Below, piece after piece: positions 51,180-61,092 of a stretch of DNA of 64,000 nucleotides. This stretch comes from Sphingobium sp052327305 (GTDB lineage: Bacteria; Pseudomonadota; Alphaproteobacteria; Sphingomonadales; Sphingomonadaceae). The DNA lies in assembly GCF_052327305.1 (NCBI RefSeq), contig NZ_CP182486.1, forward strand, positions 1,922,001-1,986,000, in the 5' to 3' direction. Position numbers and translations under genes: made by a program. The notes under the pieces are model-generated. The model was not told where the DNA came from. It did no database searches and saw nothing but the letters and a program-made list of their open reading frames with translations. How positions within the stretch are numbered: position 1 is the first letter of the stretch; every line of letters begins with the position of its first letter.

Positions 51180-51944
51180 TCAAACCGCGCGGACTGCAAT
51201 GCCCGCGACAGCCAGCGCCGCGCGCGCCTGCGCCACGCTGTACTGGCCGAAATGGAAGATGGACGCCGCCAGCACCGCGCTGGCATGGCCCTGGATCACG
51301 CCGTCCACCAGATGCTGGAGCGTGCCCACGCCGCCGCTCGCGACGACAGGCACGTCCACCCGGTCGGCGATGGCGCGGGTCAGCGCCAGATCATAGCCGG
51401 CCTTCGTCCCGTCCCCATCCATGGAGGTCACGAGAAGCTCCCCTGCGCCCAGCGTCGCCATCCGCTCGGCATGGGCGATCGCGTCGATGCCGGTCGGGCG
51501 ACGGCCGCCATGGGTGAAGATCTCCCAGCGTTCTTCGCCCACTCGCCGCGCGTCGACCGAGGCGGTGATGCACTGGCTGCCGAAGCGGTCGGCGATCTCG
51601 GCGATCACCTGCGGGCGGGAGACGGCGGCGCTGTTCACCGCCACCTTGTCCGCGCCGGCGAGCAACAGCGCGCGGGCATCTTCGGCTGATCGGACGCCGC
51701 CGCCTACGGTCAGCGGCATGAAGCAGACCTCCGCCGTGCGCGCGACCATGTCCAGCAGCGTGCCGCGTCCCTCATGGCTGGCGGAGATGTCGAGAAAGCA
51801 CAGCTCGTCGGCCCCTGCAGCGTCATAGACTGCGGCCTGCGCCACCGGGTCGCCGGCATCCTGAAGATCGACGAAGTTGACCCCTTTGACGACCCGACCG
51901 TCCGCCACGTCCAGGCAGGGGATGATGCGCGTGCGGACCGTCAT
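51180..51944 (-). CDS. hisF: Imidazole glycerol phosphate synthase, cyclase subunit
   Basis: 254 residues. HisF uses ammonia from HisH to form the imidazole ring. The two catalytic aspartates lie in IIPCLDVADGRVVKG and SMDGDGTKAGYDLAL; the phosphate sites VGGGVRSAEDA and ASGGVGTLQHL are intact. ATG 51944 is the family start, with GAGAG seven bases before it. hisB, hisH and hisA, usually just upstream in this group, are not in this window. Confidence 0.96.
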   Translation of the reverse strand: MTVRTRIIPCLDVADGRVVKGVNFVDLQDAGDPVAQAAVYDAAGADELCFLDISASHEGRGTLLDMVARTAEVCFMPLTVGGGVRSAEDARALLLAGADKVAVNSAAVSRPQVIAEIADRFGSQCITASVDARRVGEERWEIFTHGGRRPTGIDAIAHAERMATLGAGELLVTSMDGDGTKAGYDLALTRAIADRVDVPVVASGGVGTLQHLVDGVIQGHASAVLAASIFHFGQYSVAQARAALAVAGIAVRAV

Positions 51945-52174
51945 GATAGTCTCTCGCATTTGGTTGCGTTGGCGAAAGGAAGCGGAGCCGCGCGGAGCCG
52001 CGCTGGTCCGGATCGGCCTGCCTCTGCGCGTAACTGGTCGAAATGACAAGCGGGATGTCCGTCTGTCCAACGCACCGATAAGCGACGAGCTGTGCTAAAG
52101 TCTTGCTGCGTTGCAATATTCACAATTGATTATCGTTAATAAACCATAATAGACGGGAGGCGGAGGTAACTCTC

Positions 52175-52393
52175 ATGCTCACTCTTTCGCAACGTCTGCT
52201 CGACTGGATGGGTCGTTCGCGCTTCCGCGGCAAGAGGCTCGTGATCCTCGCTATGGCCGCGCTGTTCGTGCTCGTCATTCCGTTCATTTTCCTCTTTGTT
52301 GTCGTTCCCGCCTTTGCCTTCGGCTTCGTCTCGCAGGCCTTTTCGCGCTTCGCGAACAATCGGGACGAGAGGGCACGCGCCGCACGCGCCTGA
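52175..52393 (+). CDS. Small hypothetical membrane protein
   Basis: 72 residues. A basic N-terminus (RLLDWMGRSRFRGKR) precedes one long hydrophobic stretch (about 23-50), then a charged arginine-rich tail. No family is recognised. It is preceded by an AT-rich promoter-like region (52100-52150) and a GGAGG-type ribosome site (GGGAGGCGGAGG), so it is probably real and separately expressed. Confidence 0.7.
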   Translation: MLTLSQRLLDWMGRSRFRGKRLVILAMAALFVLVIPFIFLFVVVPAFAFGFVSQAFSRFANNRDERARAARA

Positions 52394-52469
52394 CCTGTAA
52401 TATCGGTTAACGCGAGGGCCGGACCCACATGTAAGATAGCGCTCAGGCGGATACGGCGAGCGCACAATT

Positions 52470-52484
52470 GTTCCTCTTTCGTTC
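52470..52484 (+). promoter_or_regulatory. SOS (LexA) box before dinB
   Basis: GTTC, seven bases, GTTC: an exact match to the alphaproteobacterial LexA site GTTC-N7-GTTC. It ends 27 bp before the dinB start, where a repressor would block the promoter. Confidence 0.85.
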
Positions 52485-52511
52485 CAGGTCATCCGGTGGC
52501 ATTATGGCGCC

Positions 52512-53618
52512 ATGGACGCGCTTCTCTCTACATCGCGCAAGATCATCCATGTGGACATGGATGCCTTCTTCGCGTCAGTCGAACAGCGCGACAATCCCGC
52601 ACTTCGTGGGCTGCCCGTTGCCGTAGGAGGAGGCGGGCCGCGCGGTGTCGTGGCCGCAGCCAGCTATGAGGCGCGAGTGTTTGGCGTGCGCTCGGCCATG
52701 CCGGGCGGGCAGGCACGGCGGCTGTGCCCGGACCTCATCTTCGTTTCCGGACGGTTCGATGCTTACCGGGCCGTCTCTGCGCAGGTGCGCGCTATCTTCG
52801 AGCGGTTCACCGACGTCATCCAGCCGCTCTCGCTGGACGAGGCTTATCTCGATGTCACGCGCAATAAGCTCGGCATCAGCTCGGCCACTTATATCGCGCA
52901 GGAGATTCGCCGCCTCATCCGGGAGGAGACCGGCCTCACTGCGTCGGCGGGCGTGTCCTGCAACAAGCTGCTCGCCAAGCTCGCTTCGGATCAGAACAAG
53001 CCGGATGGGCTGTGCCTCGTCCGGCCGGAAGAAGCGGAGGCCTTCATGGCGGCCATGCCGGTGCGCCGTATTCCCGGCGTGGGGCCAGTGACGACCCGGC
53101 GGCTTGCCGCGCTGGGCATCGAGACGGGCGCGGACCTCTCCGCCTGGCCGCTTGCGGCGCTGGAGCGGCACTTCGGTCGGTCGGCGCAGTTCTTCCACGA
53201 TGCTGCGCGCGGTCGCGACGATCGCCCCGTGCGGGAGCGCTGGGAGCGCAAGTCCATTAGCGTGGAGGATACGTTCGGGAGCGACATCGGGGAGGAGCGG
53301 GCGCTCGTCACCGAGCTGGACCGGATCGCGCAGCGGCTGTGGAGCCGTGCGCTCGCCAGTCACGCCGTCGGGCGCACGATCACGCTCAAGATCAAGCTCG
53401 GCGATTTCCGCATTCTCACGCGCTCAAGGACGCTGCCTGCGGCTCTGGATAGCGAAACCGACCTTATGGAGACTGCCCGCGCACTCCTGCGCGCGCAGTT
53501 GCCTTTGCCCATGGGCGCGCGCCTGCTGGGCCTTGGCTTCTCGAACCTGCCGGGCGAGGACCGTGAGAACGCCGCCAACGATCCGGCGCCCAGCCAACTT
53601 TCCCTCGCCCTGGCGTGA
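52512..53618 (+). CDS. dinB: DNA polymerase IV (Y family)
   Basis: 368 residues. Error-prone translesion polymerase. The catalytic acidic residues lie in HVDMDAFFASVEQ (Asp15) and PLSLDEAYLDVT; the Y-family tyrosine region AAASYEARVFGVRSAMP is intact. A helix-hairpin-helix (RRIPGVGPVTTRRLAALGI) and little-finger domain follow. The C-terminus DPAPSQLSLALA could hold a beta-clamp-binding motif (QLSLAL-like). An SOS box precedes the gene. Confidence 0.96.
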   Translation: MDALLSTSRKIIHVDMDAFFASVEQRDNPALRGLPVAVGGGGPRGVVAAASYEARVFGVRSAMPGGQARRLCPDLIFVSGRFDAYRAVSAQVRAIFERFTDVIQPLSLDEAYLDVTRNKLGISSATYIAQEIRRLIREETGLTASAGVSCNKLLAKLASDQNKPDGLCLVRPEEAEAFMAAMPVRRIPGVGPVTTRRLAALGIETGADLSAWPLAALERHFGRSAQFFHDAARGRDDRPVRERWERKSISVEDTFGSDIGEERALVTELDRIAQRLWSRALASHAVGRTITLKIKLGDFRILTRSRTLPAALDSETDLMETARALLRAQLPLPMGARLLGLGFSNLPGEDRENAANDPAPSQLSLALA

Positions 53619-53630
53619 GCGGGGGCAGCT

Positions 53631-54263
53631 TTAGAGACTCGGCCCCTGCATTGGCTTGCTCGTCGTGGCCGCCTTGGTGGGCGCGTTAAGCGCTTCAAGG
53701 AGGCCCGGCACACGTGCGTCGCGCTGCGCGTAGTCCAGTGCCGACATGCCGGCGAGCGTATCGCGCTTCTTGGGATCGGCGCCCTTTTCGATCAGGAGGC
53801 GAACCATGCCGACGTCCTGCATCTGCACCGCGCGGATCAGGGGCGTCTCGCCCCGGCTGTTCGCCTGATTAGGATTCGCCTTTTTCGAGAGCAGCAGTTC
53901 CACACCCTCCGGGAAGCGCCTTTCCACGGCCAGCATCAGCGGCGTGCGGCCCTGATTATCGGCGAGATCGACGCGCGCGCCGTGCGCGAGCAGATAGTTG
54001 CTCCAGGTCATGTCCTTGCGGCCGATCGTGATGAGCAGCGCCGTCTCGCCGCTCGTCCGGTCGCGGGTGTTGATGGGCGTCACGCCCGGTTGCTCCACCG
54101 CAGTCGTCACGGCAGTGCCGTCGCCTTTCCGCACGGCTTCGAGAAACTTGTAGCTTTCGGAGAACTGCGCTGCGGCGGGCGCGGCAATCGCGAGCACGGC
54201 GAGGGCCGGCGCGAACCGACGGAGGATGGACGAGGAAAGGCAAGAGATTGATCGGGCAGGCAC
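53631..54263 (-). CDS. Secreted ankyrin-repeat protein
   Basis: 210 residues. The GTG at 54263 follows GGGAG and begins a signal peptide ending near APAAAQ (residue 34). Four ankyrin repeats follow (about 35-190), for example NQGRTPLMLAVERRFPEGVELLLSKKANPN and RGETPLIRAVQMQDVGMVRLLIEKGADPK. It is presumably periplasmic and mediates protein contacts; such genes sit near catalase or peroxidase in some bacteria, but no such partner is here. It converges on dinB. Confidence 0.88.
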   Translation of the reverse strand: MPARSISCLSSSILRRFAPALAVLAIAAPAAAQFSESYKFLEAVRKGDGTAVTTAVEQPGVTPINTRDRTSGETALLITIGRKDMTWSNYLLAHGARVDLADNQGRTPLMLAVERRFPEGVELLLSKKANPNQANSRGETPLIRAVQMQDVGMVRLLIEKGADPKKRDTLAGMSALDYAQRDARVPGLLEALNAPTKAATTSKPMQGPSL

Positions 54264-54336
54264 TTCATGTCTCCCTGGGCAGCGATAGCATGACCTTGGC
54301 TGGGCTGCTTGGTTGTCAAAGCCGCCTTAGCAGGGC

Positions 54337-54993
54337 ATGGCTAGCGGCGCCATGAACATTGCGCGCTCCCCCCTCGCCCTTCTTCCCATCATCGCGGCCC
54401 TGACCGCCTGCCAGCCCGGTAACGGAGGAGGCGGCGAAAGCGGCGGGTCTGCGGCCGGAGAGCTTGCCGGTGCGCGGATCGGCGGCGATTTCACGCTGGT
54501 CGATCAGGACGGCAAGCCCGCTCGCTGGAGCGATTATGCCGGCAAATACCGCCTCGTCTATTTCGGCTACACCTATTGCCCGGATGTCTGCCCCGTCGAT
54601 CTTCAGAAGATCATGGCGGGTTATCGCGCGTTCGAGAAAGCCACGCCGGACAAGGCGGCGAAGATCCAGCCCATCTTCATCAGTGTCGATCCGGAGCGGG
54701 ATACGCCTGCCGTCATCAAGCCCTATGTCGCGGCCTTCCATCCGAAGCTGATCGGCCTCACCGGCACGGACGCGCAGATCGAGAAGGTGAAGCAGGATTT
54801 CGCGGTCGTCTCCGCCAAGGAAGGCGACGAGAAAGCAACGAAGGACTATCTCGTCAGTCACAGCCGCATACCTTATCTCTTCGGGCCGGACGGCAAGCCG
54901 ATCGCGCTCGTGCCGGTGGACGATCCGGGGACACCGCAGGATGACGGTGTGCCGCAGGCGGTGGAGGCGTTTCTCGCCAAATGGGTCAAGTGA
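54337..54993 (+). CDS. SCO1/SenC family copper chaperone lipoprotein
   Basis: 218 residues. Lipobox LTAC (Cys25), a glycine-rich linker, then a thioredoxin-like SCO domain with the copper ligands Cys81 and Cys85 (CPDVC) and His175 (YLVSHSR). SCO proteins deliver copper to cytochrome c oxidase or act as thiol reductases in the periplasm. Start ATG 54337 or 54352. The next gene starts inside its last codons. Confidence 0.94.
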   Translation: MASGAMNIARSPLALLPIIAALTACQPGNGGGGESGGSAAGELAGARIGGDFTLVDQDGKPARWSDYAGKYRLVYFGYTYCPDVCPVDLQKIMAGYRAFEKATPDKAAKIQPIFISVDPERDTPAVIKPYVAAFHPKLIGLTGTDAQIEKVKQDFAVVSAKEGDEKATKDYLVSHSRIPYLFGPDGKPIALVPVDDPGTPQDDGVPQAVEAFLAKWVK

Positions 54994-55430
54994 CCGGCCC
55001 GCCAAACTTCTGGGAAGCGCCACTCGAAACGCTAGATCGCGGCCAGTGGGAAGCCCTGTGCGACGGTTGCGGCAAATGCTGCCTGCACAAGGTGGAGGAT
55101 GCCGACACCGGCCGCATCTATCCAACCAATGTGGCCTGTCGCCTGCTCGATCGGCAGAGCGCGCAGTGCGCCGACTACAAGCACCGCCGCCGTTTCGTGC
55201 CGGACTGTGTGCGGCTGACAAGCGACAATGTGCGGGACATTCCCTGGCTGCCGCTCACTTGCGCCTATCGCCTCCGCGCGGAGGGTCGGCCCTTGCCGGA
55301 CTGGCATTATCTCGTCTGCGGCGACCGCGAGGCCGTCCACCGCGCCGGCCAGTCAGTGCGGGGGTGGACCGTCTCGGAGGCTGTCGCCGGGGACGATCTG
55401 GAGCATCATATTGTCGACCGCGCGCTCTGA
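54981..55430 (+). CDS. YcgN/UPF0260 cysteine-cluster protein
   Basis: 149 residues. The N-terminal CDGCGKCCLHK and later cysteines (CRLLD, CADY, CVRL, CAYR) give the UPF0260 (YkgJ-like zinc or iron cluster) pattern. Function is unknown. It overlaps the SCO1 gene by 13 bp and the metallopeptidase start by about 20 bp, so the three are translated as a coupled set. Confidence 0.92.
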   Translation: MGQVTGPPNFWEAPLETLDRGQWEALCDGCGKCCLHKVEDADTGRIYPTNVACRLLDRQSAQCADYKHRRRFVPDCVRLTSDNVRDIPWLPLTCAYRLRAEGRPLPDWHYLVCGDREAVHRAGQSVRGWTVSEAVAGDDLEHHIVDRAL

Positions 55431-56121
55431 GCATCATGTTCTTGTCGCTGGGGAAGCGGTCCCCCTCACTATCCTGCGTCATGCGCGCGCACGCCGGATG
55501 CGCCTGCGCTACGATCCTGTCGCCGGGGCACTGAAGCTCACATTGCCGCCGCGCGCGCCGATCCGTCCCGCGCTCGCCTGGGCCTCCGCTCAGCAGGCGT
55601 GGATCGCTTCTCAGCGCCGCGTCGCGCCCGATGGCGTGCGCTTTTCCGATGGCGCAGTGATTCCTGTCGAGGGACAGCCGACCGCGATTCGCTGGAGCGC
55701 AGCCGCGCCCCGCACGCCCCGGCTGGAGGGCGATGTCCTCCATGTCGGCGGGCCTGCCGATCGGGTCGGCGAACGCGTCCTGCGCTGGCTGAAAGCCCAT
55801 GCCCGCCATATGCTGGAAGCCGAGACCGTTGCACTGGCGAGCGCTCACGGTCTCCCGCTGCGTTCGGTGAGCATCGGCGATCCGCGCAGCCGCTGGGGGA
55901 GCTGCGCGTCGAGCGGCGCTATTCGCTACAGCTGGCGCCTCATCCTCGCGCCGGAGCATGTCCGCCTCGCCACGGTCGCGCATGAAGTCGCGCATCTCGT
56001 CCACATGCATCATGGCCCCGCCTTTCGTGCGCTGGTGAAGGCGATCAGCCCGGCGGACCCGGAAGCGGCGCGCGCCTGGCTCCGGCGGGAGGGCGCGGGG
56101 TTGCATCGCTACCGGGTGTGA
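55411..56121 (+). CDS. YgjP-like M48-type metallopeptidase (DUF45)
   Basis: 236 residues. The zinc motif HEVAHLVHMHHG (HExxH) and the preceding RSRWGSCASSGAIRYSWRLILAP are the YgjP signature. No ATG is available in frame before the conserved LRHARARRMRLRYDP; a TTG at 55411 follows GGAG by seven bases and is taken as the start. It ends the SCO1-YcgN unit. Confidence 0.9.
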   Translation: MSTARSEHHVLVAGEAVPLTILRHARARRMRLRYDPVAGALKLTLPPRAPIRPALAWASAQQAWIASQRRVAPDGVRFSDGAVIPVEGQPTAIRWSAAAPRTPRLEGDVLHVGGPADRVGERVLRWLKAHARHMLEAETVALASAHGLPLRSVSIGDPRSRWGSCASSGAIRYSWRLILAPEHVRLATVAHEVAHLVHMHHGPAFRALVKAISPADPEAARAWLRREGAGLHRYRV

Positions 56122-56125
56122 TGCT

Positions 56126-56146
56126 CGATTCAGCCGAGCTGAATCG
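56126..56146 (+). terminator. Terminator-like hairpin after the YgjP gene
   Basis: CGATTCAGC and GCTGAATCG are perfect 9-bp arms around CGA, followed by TTTC, five bases after the stop. It probably ends the SCO1-YcgN-YgjP transcript. Confidence 0.55.
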
Positions 56147-56154
56147 TTTCGGTT

Positions 56155-56224
56155 CCAGCCCGCTCCCCCACCCGACCACCCATGGCATTATCCTGTTGGG
56201 TGGTCGGGTGGGGGAGTGGGCTGG
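56155..56224. repeat. Long inverted repeat before acs
   Basis: Arms of 28 bp (56155-56182 and 56197-56224) differ at one position, which would be a G-U pair in RNA, around a 14-base loop. The arms are GC-rich (the left begins CCAGCCCG and ends GACCACCCA). No coding potential. It looks like a palindromic dispersed element rather than a simple terminator, and lies 95 bp before acs. Confidence 0.75.
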
Positions 56225-56318
56225 TGCCGCTATCCACGTCAGTGGATCAGACGCTACGGATGCAATTATCGCAATCGCGCGCTAGTGTGAGCGCCACGTC
56301 CGAGTCTGGAGAGAGTGA

Positions 56319-58261
<1,943 letters not shown>

Positions 58262-58262
<1 letters not shown>

Positions 58263-58277
58263 GGGCCGACCGGCCCT
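58262..58277 (+). terminator. Hairpin at the end of acs
   Basis: AGGGCCG and CGGCCCT are inverted around AC, starting at the last base of the acs stop codon. The loop is short and no T-run follows, so termination is only likely. Confidence 0.4.
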
Positions 58278-58312
58278 AAGCGCTTGGGCGGTGGCGACTC
58301 TTGCCCTTCGTC

Positions 58313-58333
58313 ATCCCGGACTTGATCCGGGAT
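58313..58333. repeat. Short palindromic repeat after acs
   Basis: ATCCCGGA-CTTGA-TCCGGGAT preceded by CGTC and followed by CCCGC. This form (CGTCATCCCGGACTTGATCC) is a widely dispersed intergenic palindrome in Alphaproteobacteria. Only one copy lies in the window. Confidence 0.6.
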
Positions 58334-58448
58334 CCCGCTTGTTCGGCACGAGACGGCTGTCCTACAGTCTGAGCGTCATGGCAAAGCATTGAGGGGCAGC
58401 CACGGGCCGCCCCTCTTTCTCAGCGTCGGACGGCCGAAGCCGGGCGGA

Positions 58449-58493
58449 ATTTTTTTGCTCCAAGAGGTGTAACCTTTAGAACCTTTCGCGGGC
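58449..58493 (+). repeat. Dispersed intergenic repeat, copy 2
   Basis: Seven T, GCTC, AAG, six variable bases and the identical 20-base block of the copy at 1115-1159. Here it lies between the converging acs and 3-hydroxybutyryl-CoA dehydrogenase genes, close to the stop of the latter. Confidence 0.65.
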
Positions 58494-58506
58494 CCGGCGA
58501 GCACTC

Positions 58507-59379
58507 TCACCGCGTCGGCACGGGCTCGTCGCCTGAATAATCGTAGAAGCCCTTGCCGGTCTTGCGGCCATACCAGCCCGCCTCGACATATTTGACGAGC
58601 AGAGGCGCGGGGCGGAATTTCGGGTCGCCGGTCGTGTCGTAGAGCACGCGGCAAATCTCCAGGCAAGTGTCGAGCCCTACGAAGTCGGCCAGCGTCAGCG
58701 GCCCCATCGGGTGGTTGAGGCCCAGCCGGATCGCGGTGTCGATGTCACGGACATTGGCGACGCCTTCGCCAAGGGCAAAGATCGCCTCGTTGAGCATCGG
58801 CATCAGGATGCGGTTGACGATGAAGCCCGGCGCATCGAACGCGTGGACCACGTCCTTGCCGAGCGCCTTCGCGAAGTTCTCCACCGCCTTCACTGTCTCG
58901 GGCGCAGTGGCGAGGCCACGGATGAGCTCGATGAGGCCCATGACCGGCACCGGATTGAAGAAGTGTACGCCGATAAAGCGCGCGGCATCCGGGCTCGCCT
59001 GCGCCAGCCGGGTGATGGGGATGGAGGAGGTATTGGAAGCGAGGATCGCCTTGTGGCCGAGCACCTTGCCTACCTCGGCGAAGATCGCGCGCTTGATCTC
59101 CTCGCGCTCCGTCGCCGCCTCGATCACGATGTCGCAGCTGGCGAACGGCTCCGCCCCGCTGATCGGGGTGATGCGGGCGAGTGCAGTCTCGGCGGCCTGC
59201 GCTTCGATCTTCTCCTTCTCCACCGCGCGGGCGAGTTGTTTCGCGATGCCGGCCTTGCCCGCTTCCGCGCGGGCCATGTCCACGTCGCGGAGCAGCACCT
59301 GATAGCCTGCCTGCGCGGAGACCTGCGCGATGCCCGCGCCCATTTGGCCCGCTCCGATTACGCCTATAGTCCTCATCAT
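58507..59379 (-). CDS. 3-hydroxybutyryl-CoA dehydrogenase
   Basis: 290 residues. NAD-binding IGVIGAGQMGAGIAQV, the catalytic His-Glu pair in GVHFFNPVPVMGLIELI and NRILMPMLNEAIFAL, and the C-terminal NHPMGPLTLADFVGLDTCLEI identify the short 3HBD type. It oxidises (S)-3-hydroxybutyryl-CoA in fatty acid, PHB-like or phenylacetate metabolism. ATG 59379 follows AGGAG. No etf or acyl-CoA genes accompany it here. Confidence 0.94.
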   Translation of the reverse strand: MMRTIGVIGAGQMGAGIAQVSAQAGYQVLLRDVDMARAEAGKAGIAKQLARAVEKEKIEAQAAETALARITPISGAEPFASCDIVIEAATEREEIKRAIFAEVGKVLGHKAILASNTSSIPITRLAQASPDAARFIGVHFFNPVPVMGLIELIRGLATAPETVKAVENFAKALGKDVVHAFDAPGFIVNRILMPMLNEAIFALGEGVANVRDIDTAIRLGLNHPMGPLTLADFVGLDTCLEICRVLYDTTGDPKFRPAPLLVKYVEAGWYGRKTGKGFYDYSGDEPVPTR

Positions 59380-59457
59380 TGTGCTCCTGCGTCGGCCGGT
59401 TCAATTATTCAGCGCATAACTCTATCCGCGCTCGGGTAACTGATCTATGGCCCAGAT

Positions 59458-60588
59458 ATGGGCAGGTTCGTCTCTGATTTGGCACGTTTCATCTCCGGCT
59501 TCGCCCTCGCGACCAGCGTCGTTCCGCTCGCGGCGCGGGCGCCTCTGCCAGATCCGGTTGCCCTTTCGGTGCAGACGCCTCCCCCGCCCTCTGCCGGCAA
59601 GGCCTCGGTCTCGCTGGTCATGGGCCGCACTGAGACGTTCGAGGACTGGGCGGTCGGGTGTGACAATCGCCTCACGTGCAGCGCAGTGGCGCTTCTACCG
59701 GAAGGCGCGGCGCGGCCTTATGCGATTCTCCTCATCATCACGCGCGCCGGCGGTCCGGATGGAGCCGTGACGCTTCAGCTCATCGCGGCCGACCCGCTTG
59801 AGGGAAAGATCGAACTGGTCGTCGACAAGGTTCGCAAGGCGGAGCTTAAGACCCTGCCTGACGGCGTGACGCTCACCGGCGCGGAGGCCGTGCGGATCGT
59901 GCAGTTGCTGGGCAGCAGCTTCGCGTTCGAGATCGTGCAGCGCAAGCAGGTGCTGGTGCAGCCGTCGCTTAACGGCTTGCCTGCGGCCTTGCGGTTCATG
60001 GATCAGCAGCAGGGGCGCGTGGGTGCACGGGACGCGCTGATCGCGACCGGCAATGGCAATCCCGCGACCGCGCGCGTGGCGCCGGCCGCGCTGGCCCTGC
60101 CTGCTCCGACCAGTCCCGGTCCGGCTGCGGAGAACGCGGTTCCTGCGCTCAATCCGGGGGAGGAGAGCGCCGCGCGCCGTCTCGCCGTGTGCGAAGGCGC
60201 GACGACGAGCACTTATCCGCTGGAAATGCATGCGCTCGATGCGGCCCATAGCCTCGTGCTGCTGCCCTGCGATGCCGGCGCCTATAATGTAAGCTTCGTT
60301 CCGCTGGTGGCGAGCGGCACGCCCGGCGCGCGCAGCTTCGCCGTTGCCCGCTTCGACGCGATGCCGGGGTTCAGCGGCGAGCCGGGCGCGCCGCCGCTTG
60401 TCGTCAATGCGCGCTGGAATCCCCGGCTGGGCATGCTCTCCAGCTTCGCCAAGGGGCGCGGGTTGGGCGATTGCGGCACGGCGGAGTCCTATCGCTGGGA
60501 TGGCGAAGGTTTCCGGCTCGAGGAAGCGCGAGCCATGCCGGTGTGCCGGGGCGCATGGGAGTGGCCGCGTATCTATGCCGCCCGTTAA
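59458..60588 (+). CDS. DUF1176 family secreted protein
   Basis: 376 residues. A signal peptide (to about AARA, residue 27) precedes a DUF1176 domain: FEDWAVGCDNRLTCSAVAL, GLGDCGTAESYRWDGEGFRLEEARAMPVCRG and the end WPRIYAA. The family's role is unknown; it is periplasmic, and the paired cysteines probably form disulfides. Its end overlaps the DUF985 gene. Confidence 0.88.
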   Translation: MGRFVSDLARFISGFALATSVVPLAARAPLPDPVALSVQTPPPPSAGKASVSLVMGRTETFEDWAVGCDNRLTCSAVALLPEGAARPYAILLIITRAGGPDGAVTLQLIAADPLEGKIELVVDKVRKAELKTLPDGVTLTGAEAVRIVQLLGSSFAFEIVQRKQVLVQPSLNGLPAALRFMDQQQGRVGARDALIATGNGNPATARVAPAALALPAPTSPGPAAENAVPALNPGEESAARRLAVCEGATTSTYPLEMHALDAAHSLVLLPCDAGAYNVSFVPLVASGTPGARSFAVARFDAMPGFSGEPGAPPLVVNARWNPRLGMLSSFAKGRGLGDCGTAESYRWDGEGFRLEEARAMPVCRGAWEWPRIYAAR

Positions 60589-61021
60589 AGAGGGCAGCAG
60601 CGCGCGCGATCTCATTGCGGCGCTTGGCCTTGCGCCGCACCCTGAAGGCGGCTGGTATCGCGAGACCTGGCGGGCGCTATCGCCACCGGGCGACCGGGCG
60701 AACGCCACTGCGATCCATTTCCTGCTGGAGGCCGGGCAGCGCTCTCACTGGCACACCGTCGACGCGGCGGAGATCTGGCTCTGGCATGCGGGCAGTCCGC
60801 TCGCGTTGCTCACCGCGCCGGGTGAGGACGGACCCGTCTCGCGCGTCACTCTGGGCGGAGACGTGCTTGCCGGTCAGGCGCCGCAGCATGTCGTGGCGCC
60901 CGGCCACTGGCAGGCGGCCGAATCGCTTGGGGAATGGAGCCTTGTCTCCTGCGTGGTCTCACCGGGGTTCGATTTCGCGGGGTTCGTGCTGGCGCCGCTG
61001 GACTGGGCGCCGGGCGCTTAA
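60575..61021 (+). CDS. DUF985 cupin-like protein
   Basis: 148 residues. The DUF985 pattern LGLAPHPEGGWYRETWR, IHFLLEAGQRSHWHTVDAAEIWLWHAG and the closing SCVVSPGFDFAGFVLA are clear. The cupin barrel has histidines in the metal-site position (HWH). Function unknown. The ATG at 60575 overlaps the DUF1176 end by 14 bp. Confidence 0.92.
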   Translation: MPPVKEGSSARDLIAALGLAPHPEGGWYRETWRALSPPGDRANATAIHFLLEAGQRSHWHTVDAAEIWLWHAGSPLALLTAPGEDGPVSRVTLGGDVLAGQAPQHVVAPGHWQAAESLGEWSLVSCVVSPGFDFAGFVLAPLDWAPGA

Positions 61022-61029
61022 CGTGGCGT

Positions 61030-61050
61030 GCATCCCGCGTGGCGGGATGC
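61030..61050 (+). terminator. Hairpin after the DUF985 gene
   Basis: GCATCCCGC and GCGGGATGC are perfect 9-bp arms around GTG, eight bases after the stop. Followed by TAGTG, so without a long T-run. Confidence 0.5.
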
Positions 61051-61092
61051 TAGTGCGCGATACATCGCAAGACTGGCGGAGGAGAGATCATC

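Noticed and set aside
54107..54319. Alternative ATG two codons before the ankyrin-protein GTG start
   Set aside because: It reads a different frame without signal peptide or ankyrin repeats.
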